From Amycolatopsis sp. NBC_01488 (GTDB lineage Bacteria; Actinomycetota; Actinomycetes; Mycobacteriales; Pseudonocardiaceae): a stretch of DNA of 64,000 bases. Under the pieces are notes generated by a model, which was not told the origin of the DNA, searched no databases, and was given only the letters and a program-made list of their open reading frames with translations. Positions 8,101 to 15,779 of this stretch are shown in pieces. The position numbers and the translations under genes are program-made. Numbering within the stretch: position 1 is the stretch's first letter; each line of letters starts with the position of its first letter. The stretch is from the NCBI RefSeq assembly GCF_036227105.1, contig NZ_CP109434.1:7040501-7104500 (forward strand). Direction: 5' to 3'.

Positions 8101-9756
8101 GCCAACATGAGCCACGAGCTGCGCACCCCGCTCAACAGCCTGCTGATCCTCGCCCAGCTGCTCGCGCAGAACCCGACCCGCAACCTGACCGCGAAGCAGG
8201 TCGAGTACGCCGGGATCATCCACTCCGCCGGGTCGGACCTGCTGCAGCTGATCAACGACATCCTCGACCTGTCGAAGGTCGAGGCCGGGAAGATGGACGT
8301 CACCCCGGAGCAGGTGTCGCTGCGCGGGCTGCTGGACTACGTCGAGGCGACGTTCCGGCCGATGACCTCGCAGCGGAACCTCGACTTCCGGATCACCGTG
8401 GCGCCCGGTTCGCCCGCCGAGCTGCTCACCGACGACTCGCGGCTGCGGCAGGTGCTGCGCAACCTGCTGTCGAACGCGGTCAAGTTCACCGAGGTCGGCG
8501 GGATCGAGCTGCACATCGAGCCGGTCGAGCCCGAGCGGCTGCCGCGGCCGCTGCGCGTGCACGGCCCGGCCGTCGCGTTCCGGGTGATCGACACCGGCAT
8601 CGGGATCGCCGAGCACCAGCTGGAGTCGATCTTCGGCGCGTTCCAGCAGGCCGACGGCACCACCAGCCGCAAGTACGGCGGCACCGGGCTCGGCCTGTCG
8701 ATCAGCCGCGAGATCGCCCAGCTCCTCGGTGGCTTCATCACGGCCGAGAGCACGCCCGGCGAAGGCAGCGCGTTCACGTTCTCGCTGCCGGTCGCGCGGC
8801 CGGACTTCGCGACGCTGCCCGCGGGGGAACACCCCCGCACCGCCCTCGCCGCCGGGGACTCCGGTGCCGGCGTCACGACGTCGGCACCGCGGGCCCACCG
8901 GCGGCTGCTGGTCGTCGAGGAGCGCCAGCACGGGCTGCTGACGCTCGTCGCCGAGAGCGCCGCCGCGGACCTGGCCGACAGCCGGGACATCGGCATCTCG
9001 CCGGCCGAGGTCGAGGTCGTCACGGCGGTCGGCACGCAGGAGGCCGCGGCCGCGCTCGCCACCGACGCCTACCACTGCGTCGTGCTGGACCTGGACCTGC
9101 CCGACCGCACCGCGTTCGGCTTCCTCGACGCCATGCAGGGCGACAGCGCGCTGCGGCTGGTGCCGGTGCTCGCGCACAACAGCCGCCGGCTCGACGGCGA
9201 GCTGGAGCAGCTGGTGCAGTCCCGCGCGGACGTCCAGTCGCTGGAAGTGCTGTCGGGGCTGGACGAGCTGCGCGAGCGGATCGCGCTGCACCTGTCGGCC
9301 GAGGAGCCCGGCGCGGTGCTCCCGCTGGTCCGCCCGGACGAGCCGGCCGAGCCGGTGCGGGCGGCCGACGTCGACACCACCCTGGCCGGGCGCACGGTGC
9401 TGATCGTCGACGACGACCCGCGCAACGTCTACGCGCTCACCGGGATCCTGGAGCTGCACGGGATGCAGGTGCTGCACGCCGAGGACGGCCGCAAGGGCGT
9501 CGAGACCGTCGCCGCGCACCCCGGCATCGACCTGATCCTGATGGACGTGATGATGCCGGAGATGGACGGCTACACCGCGACGGCGAAGATCCGCGCGATG
9601 CCCGAGCACGCCGGCATCCCGATCGTCGCGGTGACGGCGAAGGCGATGCCCGGCGACCGCGAGAAGAGCCTGGCGTCGGGCGCCACCGACTACGTGACGA
9701 AGCCGGTCGACGCGGACGACCTGATCGCCCGCATCAAGCGGCACGTGACGGCGTGA
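5197..9756 (+). CDS. Soluble HAMP-array hybrid sensor histidine kinase
   Basis: A 1519-residue protein with no membrane segment or signal peptide. Residues about 30-719 are a HAMP array: a lone N-terminal HAMP, then seven 92-residue units, each with two HAMP-like helices (EVTRVAREVG, LTDSVN, GDLSQKI). A GAF domain (about 735-875), a coiled coil (about 885-955), HisKA with phospho-acceptor H973 in MSHELRTPLNS, and a HATPase with TGLGLSIS follow. A receiver-like domain (about 1225-1365) has D1298 but lacks the acidic pair (VVEE) and the conserved Lys. The final receiver is complete: IVDDDPRN, D1450 in LMDVMMPEMDGY, and VTKPVD. It resembles fungal group III (Nik1/Os-1) osmosensing kinases and actinobacterial relatives. 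The start has GGAG upstream. It is coupled by 4 nt to the phosphatase gene. Confidence 0.93.
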   Translation: MGGAMVEGTRPGAGADASGVGEAGEQELRRLLAGLTAVRDGDFGIRLPGGADGLLGEIATVFNGMADQLSLFTSEVTRVAREVGSEGQLGGQAKVPGVSGTWKDLTDSVNAMAGNLTTQVRDIAQVATAVAKGDLSQKIDVDARGEILELKDTVNTMVDQLSSFADEVTRVAREVGSEGRLGGQAQVPGVGGVWRDLTDSVNFMAGNLTDQVRNVAQVTTAVAKGDLSQKITVDARGEILELKSTINTMVDQLSSFADEVTRVAREVGTEGRLGGQADVKGVSGTWRDLTDSVNFMAGNLTDQVRNIAQVATAVAKGDLSQKINVTARGEVLELKDTLNTMVDQLSAFADEVTRVAREVGTEGRLGGQADVKGVSGTWKDLTESVNVMADNLTAQVRSIAQVTTAVARGDLSQKIRVDARGEILELKDTINTMVDQLSAFADEVTRVAREVGTEGNLGGQATVRGVSGTWKNLTDNVNVMASNLTGQVRSIAQVATAVARGDLSGKITVEAKGEVAALADVINTMVDTLSAFADEVTRVAREVGTEGMLGGQARVPNVAGTWKDLTDNVNSMANNLTGQVRNIAQVTTAVAQGDLTRKIDVDARGEILELKTTINTMVDQLSAFAAEVTRVAREVGSEGRLGGQAEVEGVSGTWKRLTENVNELAGNLTRQVRAIAEVTSAVAEGDLTRSITVDASGEVAELKDNINSMVESLRETTRANQEQDWLKSNLATITGLMQGRRDLAVVAAAVMDELVPLVNAQFGAFYLADDTAEVPELRLVGAYGHPDGDGPAVRFRIGQSLVGQAARSRRPIAVDDVPPGYATISSGLGRTAPASLIVLPIVVEDQVLGVLELASVHGFTAVHRAFLELLMEQIGVNVNSIVANARTDELLGESQRLTAELQARSEELQARQEELQSSNAELEEKAALLVTQNRDIETKNLEIEQARQELEARAHQLTLASKYKSEFLANMSHELRTPLNSLLILAQLLAQNPTRNLTAKQVEYAGIIHSAGSDLLQLINDILDLSKVEAGKMDVTPEQVSLRGLLDYVEATFRPMTSQRNLDFRITVAPGSPAELLTDDSRLRQVLRNLLSNAVKFTEVGGIELHIEPVEPERLPRPLRVHGPAVAFRVIDTGIGIAEHQLESIFGAFQQADGTTSRKYGGTGLGLSISREIAQLLGGFITAESTPGEGSAFTFSLPVARPDFATLPAGEHPRTALAAGDSGAGVTTSAPRAHRRLLVVEERQHGLLTLVAESAAADLADSRDIGISPAEVEVVTAVGTQEAAAALATDAYHCVVLDLDLPDRTAFGFLDAMQGDSALRLVPVLAHNSRRLDGELEQLVQSRADVQSLEVLSGLDELRERIALHLSAEEPGAVLPLVRPDEPAEPVRAADVDTTLAGRTVLIVDDDPRNVYALTGILELHGMQVLHAEDGRKGVETVAAHPGIDLILMDVMMPEMDGYTATAKIRAMPEHAGIPIVAVTAKAMPGDREKSLASGATDYVTKPVDADDLIARIKRHVTA
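5419..7350 (+). repeat. Seven in-frame 276-bp direct repeats encoding HAMP pairs
   Basis: The codon run for EVTRVAREVG recurs at 5419, 5695, 5971, 6247, 6523, 6799 and 7075, exactly 276 bases (92 codons) apart. Units are nearly identical in protein but differ at many third positions, so they have diverged under purifying selection rather than being a recent expansion. The final unit is the most divergent. Confidence 0.95.
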
Positions 9757-9760
9757 TCGG

Positions 9761-12133
9761 GTGACCGCCGAAGAGGAGACGCTGCCGGTGCTGGCGCCGC
9801 CCGCCGAGGTGTCCGCCAACCTGGCTCGGCTCGCCGACACCGTCGCGCGCCTGCGCGGCGAGGTCGACCACGCGCACGCCGTCGCCGACGGCCGAGCGCT
9901 GATCGAGCTGGCCAAGGGCGTCCTGATGGAACGTCTGCACTGCACGCCCGCGGACGCCGCCCGGCAGCTGGAGACGTTGGCCGAACGCGCCGGGCTGACG
10001 TCGCTCGAGTTCGCCGCGGACGTCGTCGGTGAGGCCGCCGAGGACCGGATCACCGAGGTGACGCAGGAGTTCCTGGCCCGCGCCGAAGGCGAGGAGTCCG
10101 TCGCGGTGCGGTTGCGCACGGCCGAAAGCGGCGTGCTGGCGGCGGGGGACACCCAGCGCGTCGCGGAGTCCATCTTGGAGCACGCGCTGCGGCCGCTCGG
10201 CGCGAGCGCGGTCGCGGTGTGGCTGGCCGGACCGGACGGGTCCCTGACCCTCGCCGGGTCGGCCGGGTTCTCGGCCGAGGAGGCGGCCCGCTGGCGGTAC
10301 GTCCCACCCGGCGTCGCGACGCCCGCCCGCAGCGCGCTGCTCGAGCGCGACACCGTCTGGTACCCGACGCTGTCCAGCGCCGGGCTGCCGTCGATCGGGC
10401 AGCACACCCTCGCCGAAGGCGGGCGCGTCGCGGTGCCCACCGGGACCGGCGGCCGGATCATCGGCGTCGTCGAGATGTGCTGGCCGGACCCGCTGCCCGC
10501 CGAGCCCGGACGACAGCGTCGGCAGCTGGAGGCGCTGGCCGAGTTGTGCGCGCACACGCTCGACACCTGGGACGGCGTGATCGCGCCGGTGGCCGCGGAC
10601 GGGTCCGGGGACTTCCTCGGCGAGCTGGTGGATTTCGTCGACGGCCTGCACGACCCGGCCGTGCTGCTCTCGCCGTGCCTCGACGGCGGCCGGCTGAGCG
10701 ACTTCCGCATCCACCACGCCAACGTCCGCTTCGCCGACCCCGGCGGGCGGCCGCGCAGCCGGATCGTCGGCACCCGGCTGCTGGAGACCTACCCGCTGGC
10801 GGCCGAGGAAAGCGGCCTGCTCGACATGATCCAGCGGGTCTACGCCACCGGCGAGCCGTTCCGCGCCGAGAGCATGGCGATCACCACCCTGGTCGACCAG
10901 GTGCCGCTGACCGTCCTCGCCGACGTCAGCGTGACCCGCTTCGCCGGCAACGTGCTGCTGATCCTGCGGATCCAGGACGACGCCGCGAAGCTCGCGGTGC
11001 TGCTGCAGCACGCCCAGCGGCTCGGCCGCATCGGCGGCTTCGAGGAGAACGTCGTGACCGGGGCGATCACCTGGAACACCGAGCTGTTCGCGTTGTACGG
11101 GCTGCCGCCGACCGCGACCCCGCTGTCGCTGAACGAACTGGCCGCGCACGCGCACGCGGACGACGCGCAGGGGATCGGCCGGTTCCTGCGCGCGGTGCTG
11201 CACCACCGGCGCCCGTCGTCGACGGCGTTCCGGCTGCAGCGCTCCGACGGCGTCGCCCGGTACATCCGGGTGGTCGCCGAGCCGGTCGTGGACAGTCGCG
11301 GCGAGCTCGTCGCGGTCCGCGGGGCTTATCAGGACGTTTCGGCGCAGCACTGGACCGAGGTGGCGCTCGCCGCGACGCGGGACAGGCTGGCCGAGACCGA
11401 GCAGCAGGCGATCGAGCGCAACCGGCTCACGCTGCAGCTGCAGCACGCGATCATGCCGCCGGCCACCGGCCCGATCGACATGCCGGGCCTGCGCGCCGCG
11501 GTCCGCTACCGGCCCGCGGAGAAGGAGCACCTGGTCGGCGGCGACTGGTACGACGCGGTCGCGCTCCCGACCGGCGAGGTGCTGCTGTGCGTCGGCGACG
11601 TCGCCGGGCACGGCATCGACGCGGCGACCGGGATGGTGAGCCTCCGCAACGCCCTGCGCGGCCTCGCGGCCACGGGTGCCGGGCCGGCCCAGCTGCTGAC
11701 GTGGCTCAACCTGGTGGCCTACCACCTGACCGACCACGTGACGGCGACGGCGGTGGCGGCGGTGTACGACCCGGCGCACCGCAAGCTCCGCTGGGCCCGC
11801 GCCGGCCACCTGCCCCCGATCGTCCGCCACCGCGACGGCTCGGCGACGACGTTGCCGCTGATCCGCGGGTCGCTGCTGGGCGCGGTACGGGACGTCGAGT
11901 ACCAGGAAGAGGAGCTCCAGCTCGCGGACGGCGACATCCTGCTGATCTACACGGACGGCCTGATCGAGCGCCGCGACCGCCCGGTGCAGGAGACGGTGTC
12001 GCGGCTGGTGACGCTGGTGGAGGGCCACGGCGGCGAGCTGGAGCACCAGCTGGACACGCTGCTGACCTACAGCACGGCCGACACCGACGACGACACGTGC
12101 GTGGTGGGCATCGAGGTCACGGCGACACCCTGA
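9761..12133 (+). CDS. ANTAR-GAF-PAS-PP2C (SpoIIE-type) phosphatase
   Basis: A 790-residue cytoplasmic protein. Residues about 30-75 resemble an ANTAR RNA-binding motif (ALIELAKGVLMERLHCTPADAARQ), unusual at the N-terminus. A GAF domain (about 125-270), a PAS-like region (IGGFEENVVTGAITWNTELF, about 425-535) and a PP2C/SpoIIE phosphatase domain (about 575-790) follow. The last has metal-site motifs VGGDWYDAV and CVGDVAGHGIDAA. Such phosphatases dephosphorylate anti-sigma-factor antagonists in partner-switching pathways. The GTG start is 4 nt after the HAMP-kinase stop, so the two are translationally coupled and probably form one sensory pathway. No anti-sigma factor or antagonist gene is nearby. 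Confidence 0.9.
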   Translation: MTAEEETLPVLAPPAEVSANLARLADTVARLRGEVDHAHAVADGRALIELAKGVLMERLHCTPADAARQLETLAERAGLTSLEFAADVVGEAAEDRITEVTQEFLARAEGEESVAVRLRTAESGVLAAGDTQRVAESILEHALRPLGASAVAVWLAGPDGSLTLAGSAGFSAEEAARWRYVPPGVATPARSALLERDTVWYPTLSSAGLPSIGQHTLAEGGRVAVPTGTGGRIIGVVEMCWPDPLPAEPGRQRRQLEALAELCAHTLDTWDGVIAPVAADGSGDFLGELVDFVDGLHDPAVLLSPCLDGGRLSDFRIHHANVRFADPGGRPRSRIVGTRLLETYPLAAEESGLLDMIQRVYATGEPFRAESMAITTLVDQVPLTVLADVSVTRFAGNVLLILRIQDDAAKLAVLLQHAQRLGRIGGFEENVVTGAITWNTELFALYGLPPTATPLSLNELAAHAHADDAQGIGRFLRAVLHHRRPSSTAFRLQRSDGVARYIRVVAEPVVDSRGELVAVRGAYQDVSAQHWTEVALAATRDRLAETEQQAIERNRLTLQLQHAIMPPATGPIDMPGLRAAVRYRPAEKEHLVGGDWYDAVALPTGEVLLCVGDVAGHGIDAATGMVSLRNALRGLAATGAGPAQLLTWLNLVAYHLTDHVTATAVAAVYDPAHRKLRWARAGHLPPIVRHRDGSATTLPLIRGSLLGAVRDVEYQEEELQLADGDILLIYTDGLIERRDRPVQETVSRLVTLVEGHGGELEHQLDTLLTYSTADTDDDTCVVGIEVTATP

Positions 12134-12153
12134 ACCGCGTCGGCTCGCCCGGC

Positions 12154-13251
12154 TCAAGGGTTGACGGCCAGCACCAGGAAACCCGCCAGCAGCACCAGGT
12201 GCACGCCGCCCTGCAGGCGCGTCGCCCGGCCGGGGACCACCGTCAGGACGCTCACCACGACGGTCAGCGCCAGCAGCACGATCTGCGTCGAACCCAGGCC
12301 CAGCAGCAGCTGGACCGGCAGCCACACCGACGCCAGCGCGATCGCCGGGATGGTCAGGCCGATGCTCGCGATCGCCGAGCCGTAGGCGAGGTTGAGACTG
12401 ATCTGCATCCGGTCGCGCCGGGCCGCGCGCGTGGCCGCGAGGGTCTCCGGCAGCAGGACGAGCAACGCGATCACGACGCCGACGAACGACTGCGGGAACC
12501 CGGCCGCGCGCACGCCCGACTCGATCGCCGGGGACTCGACCTTGGCCAGCCCGACCACCGCGACCAGTGCCACCAGCAGGAGCGCGAGGCTGCCCAGCGC
12601 GGCCCGGTTGGACGGCGGGTCGGCGTGGTCGTCCTCCTTGACCTCGCCGTCGGCGGCCACCGGGAGGAAGAAGTCGCGGTGGCGCACGGTCTGCGTCAGC
12701 ACGAAAGTGCCGTACAGCGCCAGCGACGCGACCGCCGCGAAGGCCAGCTGCGCCGGGGAGAACGCCGGACCGGGGGTGCTGGAGGTGAACGTCGGCAGCA
12801 CGAGGCTCAGTGCGGCCAGCGTCGCGACCGTGGCGAGCGCGGCGCCGCTGCCTTCGGGGTTGAACAGCGTGACGCCGTAGCGGCGTGCGCCGGCGAGCAG
12901 CGAGATGCCGACGATGCCGTTGGTCGTGATCATCACCGCGGCGAACACGGTGTCCCGCGCCAGCGAACCGGCTTCCGGGCCGCCGGAGACCATCATCGTG
13001 ACGATCAGCGCGACCTCGATGACGGTGACCGCGACCGCGAGCACGAGCGATCCGAACGGCTCGCCGACGCGGTGCGCGACGACCTCCGCGTGGTGCACCG
13101 CGGCCAGCACGGTCGCGCCCAGCGCGATCGCGACGACCGCCACGAAGACCGGGCCGAGGTCGCGGCCCCAGGCCAGCGCCAGCACGACCACGCCGAGCAC
13201 CGGCGTGACGGAGGTCCAGGACGTCAGGAAGGATCTCAGCGCGGCGACCAT
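12154..13251 (-). CDS. chaA: ChaA-type Ca2+(Na+)/H+ antiporter
   Basis: A 365-residue hydrophobic protein with about eleven membrane helices. The CaCA-superfamily acidic motifs are visible in both halves: HHAEVVAHRVGEPFGSLVLA with VTVIEVALIV, and VLLPETLAATRAARRD with LNLAYGSAIASIGLTIP. These line the ion path of cation/proton exchangers that expel Ca2+ or Na+. A GGTGGAGG site sits directly before the ATG, so a longer in-frame start is rejected. It is convergent with the phosphatase gene, about 20 bases away. Confidence 0.9.
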   Translation of the reverse strand: MVAALRSFLTSWTSVTPVLGVVVLALAWGRDLGPVFVAVVAIALGATVLAAVHHAEVVAHRVGEPFGSLVLAVAVTVIEVALIVTMMVSGGPEAGSLARDTVFAAVMITTNGIVGISLLAGARRYGVTLFNPEGSGAALATVATLAALSLVLPTFTSSTPGPAFSPAQLAFAAVASLALYGTFVLTQTVRHRDFFLPVAADGEVKEDDHADPPSNRAALGSLALLLVALVAVVGLAKVESPAIESGVRAAGFPQSFVGVVIALLVLLPETLAATRAARRDRMQISLNLAYGSAIASIGLTIPAIALASVWLPVQLLLGLGSTQIVLLALTVVVSVLTVVPGRATRLQGGVHLVLLAGFLVLAVNP

Positions 13252-13302
13252 GCCTCCACCCTGGCACACCGGGAGTCACCTCGCGTGGTCGTACGGCGAT
13301 GC

Positions 13303-13668
13303 TCACATAGTCCCTTGTGGACGGTCGAGGCCGGCGGGCACCGTGTCGAGGACGTACCGGCGGAAGGTTTCGCTGGGCGGCGGGAGGTTCCGCCCGGCCG
13401 CCCAGGCGAGGCCGATGTCGCGGGCAGCGTCCACATCGGTCAGTTCGAGGTGCGGTGCGGGGAACGCGGCCGTGTGCGGCAGCGACACGCCGAGCCCGGC
13501 GGTGACGAGCCCGCGCAGTGGTTCGACCTCGTCGCCCTGGTCCGCGGTTCCGTCCGTCAGTTCCGCCTCGAGCCCGGCCTCGCCGTGCTGGCGCAGTTCG
13601 AACCGGGCGCCCGGGTGCTCGCGCAGGAACCCCGCTCAGCGGAAGAGCCGGAGCGTCTGCGCGTCCAT
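13303..13668 (-). pseudogene. LysR-family regulator relic
   Basis: The relic begins MDAQTLRLFR, a typical LysR N-terminus, and stops at once at an in-frame TGA. The same frame resumes with effector-domain pieces: FLREHPGARFELRQHGEAGLEAEL, then LRGLVTAGLGVSLPHT and a LysR-like C-terminus (IGLAWAAGRNLPPPSETFRRYV). Most of the helix-turn-helix domain and half of the effector domain are missing, so it looks like internal deletions of a roughly 300-residue gene. It is transcribed divergently from the PoxB-type gene, the classic arrangement for a LysR regulator and its target, so it probably once controlled that gene. Confidence 0.75.
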
Positions 13669-13712
13669 GCGTCCAGTGTATGGATCTTCAGCCGATCAGG
13701 CATTGGACGCAT
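13667..13712. promoter_or_regulatory. Inverted repeat ATGCGTCCA / TGGACGCAT in the divergent promoter
   Basis: Nine-base arms at 13667-13675 and 13704-13712 flank the short region between the LysR relic and the PoxB-type gene. The left arm overlaps the relic's start codon. It is a plausible remnant or active operator. Confidence 0.45.
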
Positions 13713-13738
13713 CGATCCGCGCAGAGGAGGCTGGAGGA

Positions 13739-15472
13739 ATGGCAACCGTGGCAGAACAGCTGGTCAGGACCCTGCGGGACGCGGGCGTCGAGCGCATCTA
13801 CGGGATCGTCGGCGACAGCCTCAACCCGATCGTCGACGCGGTCCGCCGCACCGACGGCATCGAGTGGGTGCACGTCCGCCACGAGGAGACGGCCGCCTTC
13901 GCCGCGGCCGCCGAAGCGCAGGTCACCGGCAAGCTCGCCGTGTGCGCGGGCAGCTGCGGGCCCGGCAACCTGCACCTGATCAACGGCCTGTTCGACGCCC
14001 ACCGCTCCGGCGCGCCGGTGCTCGCGATCGCGTCGCACATCCCGTCGAACCAGATCGGCACCGGCTTCTTCCAGGAGACCCACCCGGATCGGCTCTTCGC
14101 CGAGTGCAGCCACTTCAGCGAGGTGGTGGCCGACCCGGCGCAGCTGCCGCGGCTCCTGCGGATCGCCACCCAGGCCGCCGTCGGCAAGGGCGGCGTCGCG
14201 GTGCTGACCATCCCGGGCGACCTCGCCGACCGCAAGGCCGCCGGCCCGCTGACCGAACGCCTGCCGCTCGTGACGCCGTCGCCCGCGGTGCCGGCTCCGG
14301 AAACCGTCCAGGAGCTGGCGGACCTGCTGAACTCCGGCGAGAAGGTGATGCTCTTCGCCGGCGCCGGTGTCCGCGGCGCGCACGAGGAAGTCATGGCGCT
14401 GGCCGAAAAGCTCGCGGCACCGGTCGGGCACTCGCTCGGCGGCAAGGAGTGGATCCAGTACGACAACCCGTTCGACGTCGGCATGAGCGGCCTGCTCGGC
14501 TACGGCGCCTGCTACGACGCGATGCACGAGGCCGACCGGGTCGTGTTGCTGGGCACGGACTTCCCGTACGACAAGTTCCTCCCACAGGCGCGCACGATCC
14601 AGATCGACCACGACGCGTCGCGGCTCGGCCGCCGGACCCCGCTCGAGCTGGCGGTGCACGGCGACGTCAAGGAAACGCTGCGGGCGCTGCTCCCGCTGCT
14701 GCGGCCACGCACGGATCGCGCGTTCCTCGCCCGGATGCTGCGGGAGCACGTGCGGAAGCTGGAGAAGGTCGTCGGCGCGTACACGACGAAGATCGAGCAC
14801 CGGCGGCCCGTCCACCCGGAGTACGTGGCCTCGGTGCTCGACGAGGTCGCCGCCGACGACGCCGTGTTCACCGTGGACACCGGCATGGGCAACGTCTGGG
14901 CCGCGCGTTACCTGACCCCGAACGGCCGCCGCCGCGTGCTCGGCTCGTTCCGGCACGGCAGCATGGCGAACGCGCTGCCGCACGCGATCGGCGCGCAGCT
15001 CGCCCAGCCGGGCCGCCAGGTCGTGTCGCTCTCCGGCGACGGCGGGCTCGCGATGCTGATGGGCGACCTGCTGACGCTGCCCGCCTACGACGTCGGGGTG
15101 AAGGTCGTGGTGTTCAACAACGCCACGCTCGGCATGGTGAAGCTCGAGATGCTCGTCGACGGCCTCCCGGACTTCGGCACCGACCACGCGCCGGTGAACT
15201 TCGCGGCGATCGCGGCGGCGTGCGGGATCTTCGCCGAGCGCGTCGAGGACCCGGCCGACGTCCGCGGCGCGCTGGAAAAGGCGTTCGCCCACCCCGGCCC
15301 GGCGGTGGTCGAGGTGGTGACCGACCCGAACGCGCTGTCGATCCCGCCGCGGATCACCGGCGAGATGGTCCGCGGATTCGCCCTCGGCGCCACGAAGACG
15401 GTGCTCAACGGCGGCGTCGGCAAGATGGTCGACCTGGCGCGCGCCAACCTGCGCAACGCGCCGCGGCCGTGA
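13739..15472 (+). CDS. poxB: Thiamine-diphosphate enzyme, PoxB-type pyruvate dehydrogenase (quinone)
   Basis: A 577-residue protein with three typical domains. The Pyr domain has the catalytic Glu in HVRHEETAAFAAAAEAQ. A central FAD/nucleotide-binding domain holds LFAGAGVRGAHEEV. The PP domain has the TPP/Mg motif SGDGGLAMLMGDLLTLPAY ... VFNN. Length and the C-terminal segment fit pyruvate:quinone oxidoreductase, which converts pyruvate to acetate and CO2 and passes electrons to membrane quinone. Acetolactate synthase-like relatives cannot be fully excluded. GGAGGCTGGAGGA precedes the ATG. The gene is divergent from the LysR relic and ends in a strong hairpin. Confidence 0.9.
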   Translation: MATVAEQLVRTLRDAGVERIYGIVGDSLNPIVDAVRRTDGIEWVHVRHEETAAFAAAAEAQVTGKLAVCAGSCGPGNLHLINGLFDAHRSGAPVLAIASHIPSNQIGTGFFQETHPDRLFAECSHFSEVVADPAQLPRLLRIATQAAVGKGGVAVLTIPGDLADRKAAGPLTERLPLVTPSPAVPAPETVQELADLLNSGEKVMLFAGAGVRGAHEEVMALAEKLAAPVGHSLGGKEWIQYDNPFDVGMSGLLGYGACYDAMHEADRVVLLGTDFPYDKFLPQARTIQIDHDASRLGRRTPLELAVHGDVKETLRALLPLLRPRTDRAFLARMLREHVRKLEKVVGAYTTKIEHRRPVHPEYVASVLDEVAADDAVFTVDTGMGNVWAARYLTPNGRRRVLGSFRHGSMANALPHAIGAQLAQPGRQVVSLSGDGGLAMLMGDLLTLPAYDVGVKVVVFNNATLGMVKLEMLVDGLPDFGTDHAPVNFAAIAAACGIFAERVEDPADVRGALEKAFAHPGPAVVEVVTDPNALSIPPRITGEMVRGFALGATKTVLNGGVGKMVDLARANLRNAPRP

Positions 15473-15477
15473 CCGGA

Positions 15478-15507
15478 GGTGGCCACCACGTCGTTGTGGT
15501 GGCCACC
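15478..15507. terminator. Bidirectional terminator hairpin
   Basis: GGTGGCCACCAC, a six-base loop and GTGGTGGCCACC form a perfect 12-bp stem between the convergent PoxB-type and MftB-like genes. No U-tract follows, as is common in actinobacteria. Confidence 0.8.
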
Positions 15508-15515
15508 CGCCGGAG

Positions 15516-15773
15516 TCACGGGTCGGCGACGATGACCCCGGCGGCGGCGAGGTGCTCCAGTGCCGCCACCACCCGGGCCCGGCTCGTCTCGCCCAGCTCC
15601 GCGGCGTCGAGCGCGTCGCGGGCGGTGGCGTGCATCGCCAGTGCGCGGACGAACCGGACCACGTCCGGGGCGTCGAGCAGGCACCGCTCCGGGCGCTCGC
15701 AGCGGTGGGCGAGCGCCCCGAGCGGCTGCAGCGGGTTCAGCCGGTACGGCGCATCGAGGTCCACTGTGGACAC
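15516..15773 (-). CDS. MftB/PqqD-like small protein next to the NDMA-type dehydrogenase
   Basis: An 85-residue protein starting (GTG) MSTVDLDAPYRLNP. The pattern RLNP..PLGALAH........LLDAPDVVRFVRALA, a helical middle and a terminal AALEHLAAAGVIV match the layout of mycofactocin chaperone MftB (RPEPFGAL.YHFGTR..SFLKS..L..VV). MftB belongs to the RiPP-recognition/PqqD fold that delivers the MftA precursor to the radical-SAM enzyme MftC. It starts 6 nt after the alcohol dehydrogenase stop, so they share a transcript. No MftA, MftC or other mft gene is in the window. Assignment by pattern only; it could be an RRE-like protein of another role. Confidence 0.55.
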   Translation of the reverse strand: MSTVDLDAPYRLNPLQPLGALAHRCERPERCLLDAPDVVRFVRALAMHATARDALDAAELGETSRARVVAALEHLAAAGVIVADP

Positions 15774-15779
15774 CCGCGG

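Noticed and set aside
5125..10773. Minus-strand 1882-residue open frame opposite the HAMP kinase and phosphatase
   Set aside because: It is a shadow of the kinase: it repeats with the same 276-base period, has no domain and has no ribosome site. The GC-biased third position of the plus-strand gene keeps it open.
12905..13738. N-terminal extension of the PoxB-type frame
   Set aside because: The extension is antisense to the antiporter and LysR relic; the ATG at 13739 has a strong ribosome site and the conserved N-terminus.
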